DNA from: an uncultured Clostridia bacterium
Lineage (GTDB): Bacteria > Bacillota > Clostridia > Oscillospirales > Acutalibacteraceae
NCBI GenBank assembly: GCA_947632045.1
Contig: CANRNQ010000007.1
Coordinates: 1-64,000, forward strand
DNA: 64,000 nt
Reading direction: 5' to 3'
Part shown: positions 62,050 through 64,000 of the stretch, piece after piece
Layout: each line of letters starts with the position of its first letter
How positions within the stretch are numbered: position 1 is the stretch's first letter
Made by a program: the position numbers and the translations under genes
The notes under the pieces: model-generated
Seen by the model: only the letters and a program-made list of their open reading frames with translations
What the model was told of the DNA's origin: nothing
Databases searched by the model: none

Positions 62050-63198
62050 ATGGATAATTTTAACAATTTTAACAATTTTAACAATTTTAACAATCAAAAT
62101 AATTTAAATAATTTTAATGCGCCTCAACCGCCGCCTTACCCATATAACGGCGGATACGGCGCTCCGACTCCCCTCTGCCCTACCCCGCCGTATCCCCCGC
62201 TCAGAGAGCCGACCCCGGAGGAAAAACGCGCATCTCAGATAAGGCACGAAAAGAAGCTTGTCAGAAAGCTTGGCAACCGCGCCGGCTGGTCGGTCTTTAT
62301 TGTCGACATTCTGATGAACCTGCTTGCGCTCGCAATCTCCCTTTCATATATGGCGACTGACGAGGCCTCCTTCCTCGAGCTTGAAAACTCGATGGTTTCG
62401 CTGGTAGGTATGTTCGCCGGCGGCACCTTTTTGATACTTATAACAAACACCAAAATGCGCAGCGCCGTTACCTTTAAACCGGCTCGCAGCCTTAAACGCT
62501 GCCTTGCCGCGTTGAGTATAGGGCTTGCGGCCATACCTCTTTGCAATCTCTTTTCGCAAATAGTTTCCGACAGCCTGTCGCTAATCGGCATTCAGCAAAA
62601 ATCCTACGGCATAATCGGCGCGGACAATATTAAAATCACCCCCTTTTATATTGCCGTCGAGATTCTGTGCACCGCCATTATTCCGGCGATAAGCGAGGAG
62701 TATATGTTCAGGGGCGCGATACTCGGCTCGTTAAAGCCCTACGGCGAGGGCTTCGCCATCGTTATGTCGTCTTTGCTGTTCGGTCTGCTGCACGGCAACT
62801 TCGAGCAGATCCCCTTTGCCTTTCTCGGCGGGCTCTTCTTCGGATATATCAGGGTTTACACCGGCTCGCTAATATTCCCCATGATTTTGCATTTTTCAAA
62901 CAATCTTCTTGCGGTCGTTATGGACATACTTGAAAATACCTGCGGCGGCTTTATACCGGGCACAAAAATCACCGTTCCGGATATTGTCGTTTTGATATAT
63001 TACACCGTATTTTTAACTCTCGCAGTTATCGCCTTTGTCAAGCTCTCAAGGCGCGACAAGGATTTTCTGAGATTAAGCCGCCCGCAATCGCTCATAAGCG
63101 AAAAGCAAAAGGCCCTCTCGTTCATCATATCGCCCGGCTTCATCGTCTTTGCGGTACTTATGATGCTTATGACCGCCTTTCAGTATATCGTATCATGA
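62050..63198 (+). CDS. CPBP family intramembrane metalloprotease
   Basis: 382 residues from ATG 62050 (GGAGA 7 bases upstream); longer frames would translate element H. The N-terminus is low complexity (FNNFNN repeats, then Pro/Tyr-rich). Eight or so membrane helices follow, with the CPBP/Abi motifs EEYMFRG (Glu216-Glu217 and Arg), FGLLHGNF and the third motif LHFSNN. Such proteases are Rce1-like. In bacteria some act in bacteriocin immunity or protein maturation; the substrate here is unknown. It overlaps tadA by 4 bases (ATGA). Confidence 0.92.
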   Translation: MDNFNNFNNFNNFNNQNNLNNFNAPQPPPYPYNGGYGAPTPLCPTPPYPPLREPTPEEKRASQIRHEKKLVRKLGNRAGWSVFIVDILMNLLALAISLSYMATDEASFLELENSMVSLVGMFAGGTFLILITNTKMRSAVTFKPARSLKRCLAALSIGLAAIPLCNLFSQIVSDSLSLIGIQQKSYGIIGADNIKITPFYIAVEILCTAIIPAISEEYMFRGAILGSLKPYGEGFAIVMSSLLFGLLHGNFEQIPFAFLGGLFFGYIRVYTGSLIFPMILHFSNNLLAVVMDILENTCGGFIPGTKITVPDIVVLIYYTVFLTLAVIAFVKLSRRDKDFLRLSRPQSLISEKQKALSFIISPGFIVFAVLMMLMTAFQYIVS

Positions 63199-63686
63199 GC
63201 GATCAAAAGCTTATGCTCGCCGCCCTTGAGCAGGCGGAGCTCGCCTATTCTCTCGGCGAGGTTCCCGTCGGCGCGGTCGTAGTTAAAAACGGAGAAGTAG
63301 TCGGGCGCGGATATAACCGCAGGGAAACGGATAAAAACGCTCTCGTCCACGCTGAGCTTGCCGCCATTGACGAGGCTTGCAGAGCTCTCGGCGGCTGGAG
63401 GCTCTGGGAGTGTGAGCTTTACGTCACTCTCGAGCCCTGCCCCATGTGCGCGGGCGCTTTGATAAATTCGCGGATAAGGAGAGTCATTTACGGCGCTGCC
63501 GACAAAAAGTCGGGCTCGATCGAGAGCGTTTTGCATATGTTTGAGTACCCCTACAACCACAAGCCGCAGGTGACCTCTGGCGTACTGCAAAAGGAATGTT
63601 CGGATATATTAAAGCGATTTTTCCGAGAAATGAGAGAAAAAAAGAAGAGCGCCGACACAAGTCGGTCGCCGGAGAGGGAGGAATAA
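63195..63686 (+). CDS. tadA: tRNA-specific adenosine deaminase
   Basis: Deaminates A34 of tRNA-Arg(ACG) to inosine, needed to read CGN codons. 163 residues with the zinc motifs HAELAAIDEA (HAE) and PCPMCAGAL (PCxxC), and the family start QKLMLAALEQAELAYSLGEVPVGAVVV. It overlaps the CPBP gene by 4 bases (ATGA), so it is probably translated by coupling. The C-terminal 25 residues are basic and variable. Confidence 0.97.
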   Translation: MSDQKLMLAALEQAELAYSLGEVPVGAVVVKNGEVVGRGYNRRETDKNALVHAELAAIDEACRALGGWRLWECELYVTLEPCPMCAGALINSRIRRVIYGAADKKSGSIESVLHMFEYPYNHKPQVTSGVLQKECSDILKRFFREMREKKKSADTSRSPEREE

Positions 63687-63687
63687 T

Positions 63688-63906
63688 ATGGACGAGAAAA
63701 TGATAAAAAGGATAAACGAGCTTGCAAAAAAGAAGAAGTCCGAAGGGCTCAGCGCCAATGAGGCGGCGGAGCAAAAGGCTCTTTACAGAAGCTACATTGA
63801 TGAATTTAAGAACGATCTCAGAGCTCAGCTTGAAAATATAGACATTAAAGCGCCCGACGGCAGCGTAACTCCGCTTAGCAGCTTCAGAAAGAATCAAGGC
63901 AGTTAA
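63688..63906 (+). CDS. DUF896 family protein
   Basis: 72 residues with the DUF896 (YnzC-like) pattern KRINELAKKKKSEGLSANEAAEQKALYRSYIDEFK, then a short tail. The family has a three-helix fold and is linked in Bacillus to the SOS-related gene yneB/ynzC neighbourhood; its function is not known. GGGAGG lies before the ATG, one base after the tadA stop. No terminator is seen before the window ends. Confidence 0.92.
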   Translation: MDEKMIKRINELAKKKKSEGLSANEAAEQKALYRSYIDEFKNDLRAQLENIDIKAPDGSVTPLSSFRKNQGS

Positions 63907-64000
63907 TGTCATATTTTTGATTATACAACTTAAATTTTGAGATATTTGCTCGAATTTTTTGTATCAATTAGTCAAATTATCTATTGCGCTATCAAGGCGG

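Noticed and set aside
1-64000. tRNA, rRNA, CRISPR, riboswitch, prophage or integrase genes
   Set aside because: I looked for their usual signatures on both strands and found none. Weak or unusual examples could be missed by eye.

Overview
The window reads as chromosomal DNA of a spore-forming Clostridia (Bacillota), most likely Oscillospirales/Ruminococcaceae. The grounds are the yabM-to-yabR sporulation and division cluster, the nusB-xseAB-ispA-dxs-tlyA-nadK-argR-recN run, the hprK-PHP-murB-rapZ-whiA-dnaE-pfkA run, and a large cell-surface LRR protein ending in a type I dockerin. Nearly all of it is housekeeping sequence. I see no rRNA, tRNA, CRISPR array, prophage or transposase gene. Promoters are easy to read: TTGNNN-17-TATAAT.

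Layout. 0.2-4.5 kb: a type IIA topoisomerase pair (parE/parC-like). 5.5-7.5 kb: uvrB. 7.9-10.4 kb: divergent ackA and tmcAL. 10.4-10.6 kb: a probable small RNA. 11.0-15.4 kb: murT, gatD, recD2. 16.1-25.6 kb (minus strand): hprK, PHP hydrolase, murB, rapZ, whiA, dnaE, then pfkA with its own promoter. 25.8-32.0 kb (minus): a membrane protein, then spoVB, mazG, HU, rqcP, yabP, yabQ, divIC and an S1 protein. 32.3-50.6 kb (minus): a zinc-ribbon protein, a nucleoside kinase, hemZ, an MBL hydrolase, dtd, relA, recJ, recN, argR, nadK, tlyA, dxs, ispA, xseB, xseA, a Kae1-like gene and nusB. This set is packed with start/stop overlaps downstream of a strong promoter at 50.8 kb. 50.9-64 kb: yajC, a TIGR04086-type membrane protein, cysK, a lipoprotein, a SleB-like wall hydrolase, the 1.9-kilo-residue LRR-dockerin protein, a CPBP protease, tadA and a DUF896 protein.

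The unusual content lies between the genes. Family I is a conserved palindromic element present in eight intergenic copies. Each has a core of about 133-164 bp that folds as a four-way junction: an outer stem, two variable side hairpins and a middle stem-loop. Paired bases co-vary between copies. Four copies also carry 10-bp terminal inverted repeats (GGGCTGYCGC type), giving a unit of about 221-232 bp. Family II is a composite element of about 280-330 bp bounded by inverted copies of a ~37-bp GC-rich module, seen in three gene-free islands. Two genes, parC and whiA, have partial extra copies of their own 3' ends just past the stop codon. GatD lacks its catalytic cysteine. The parC product ends in a sequence resembling a sliding-clamp-binding motif.
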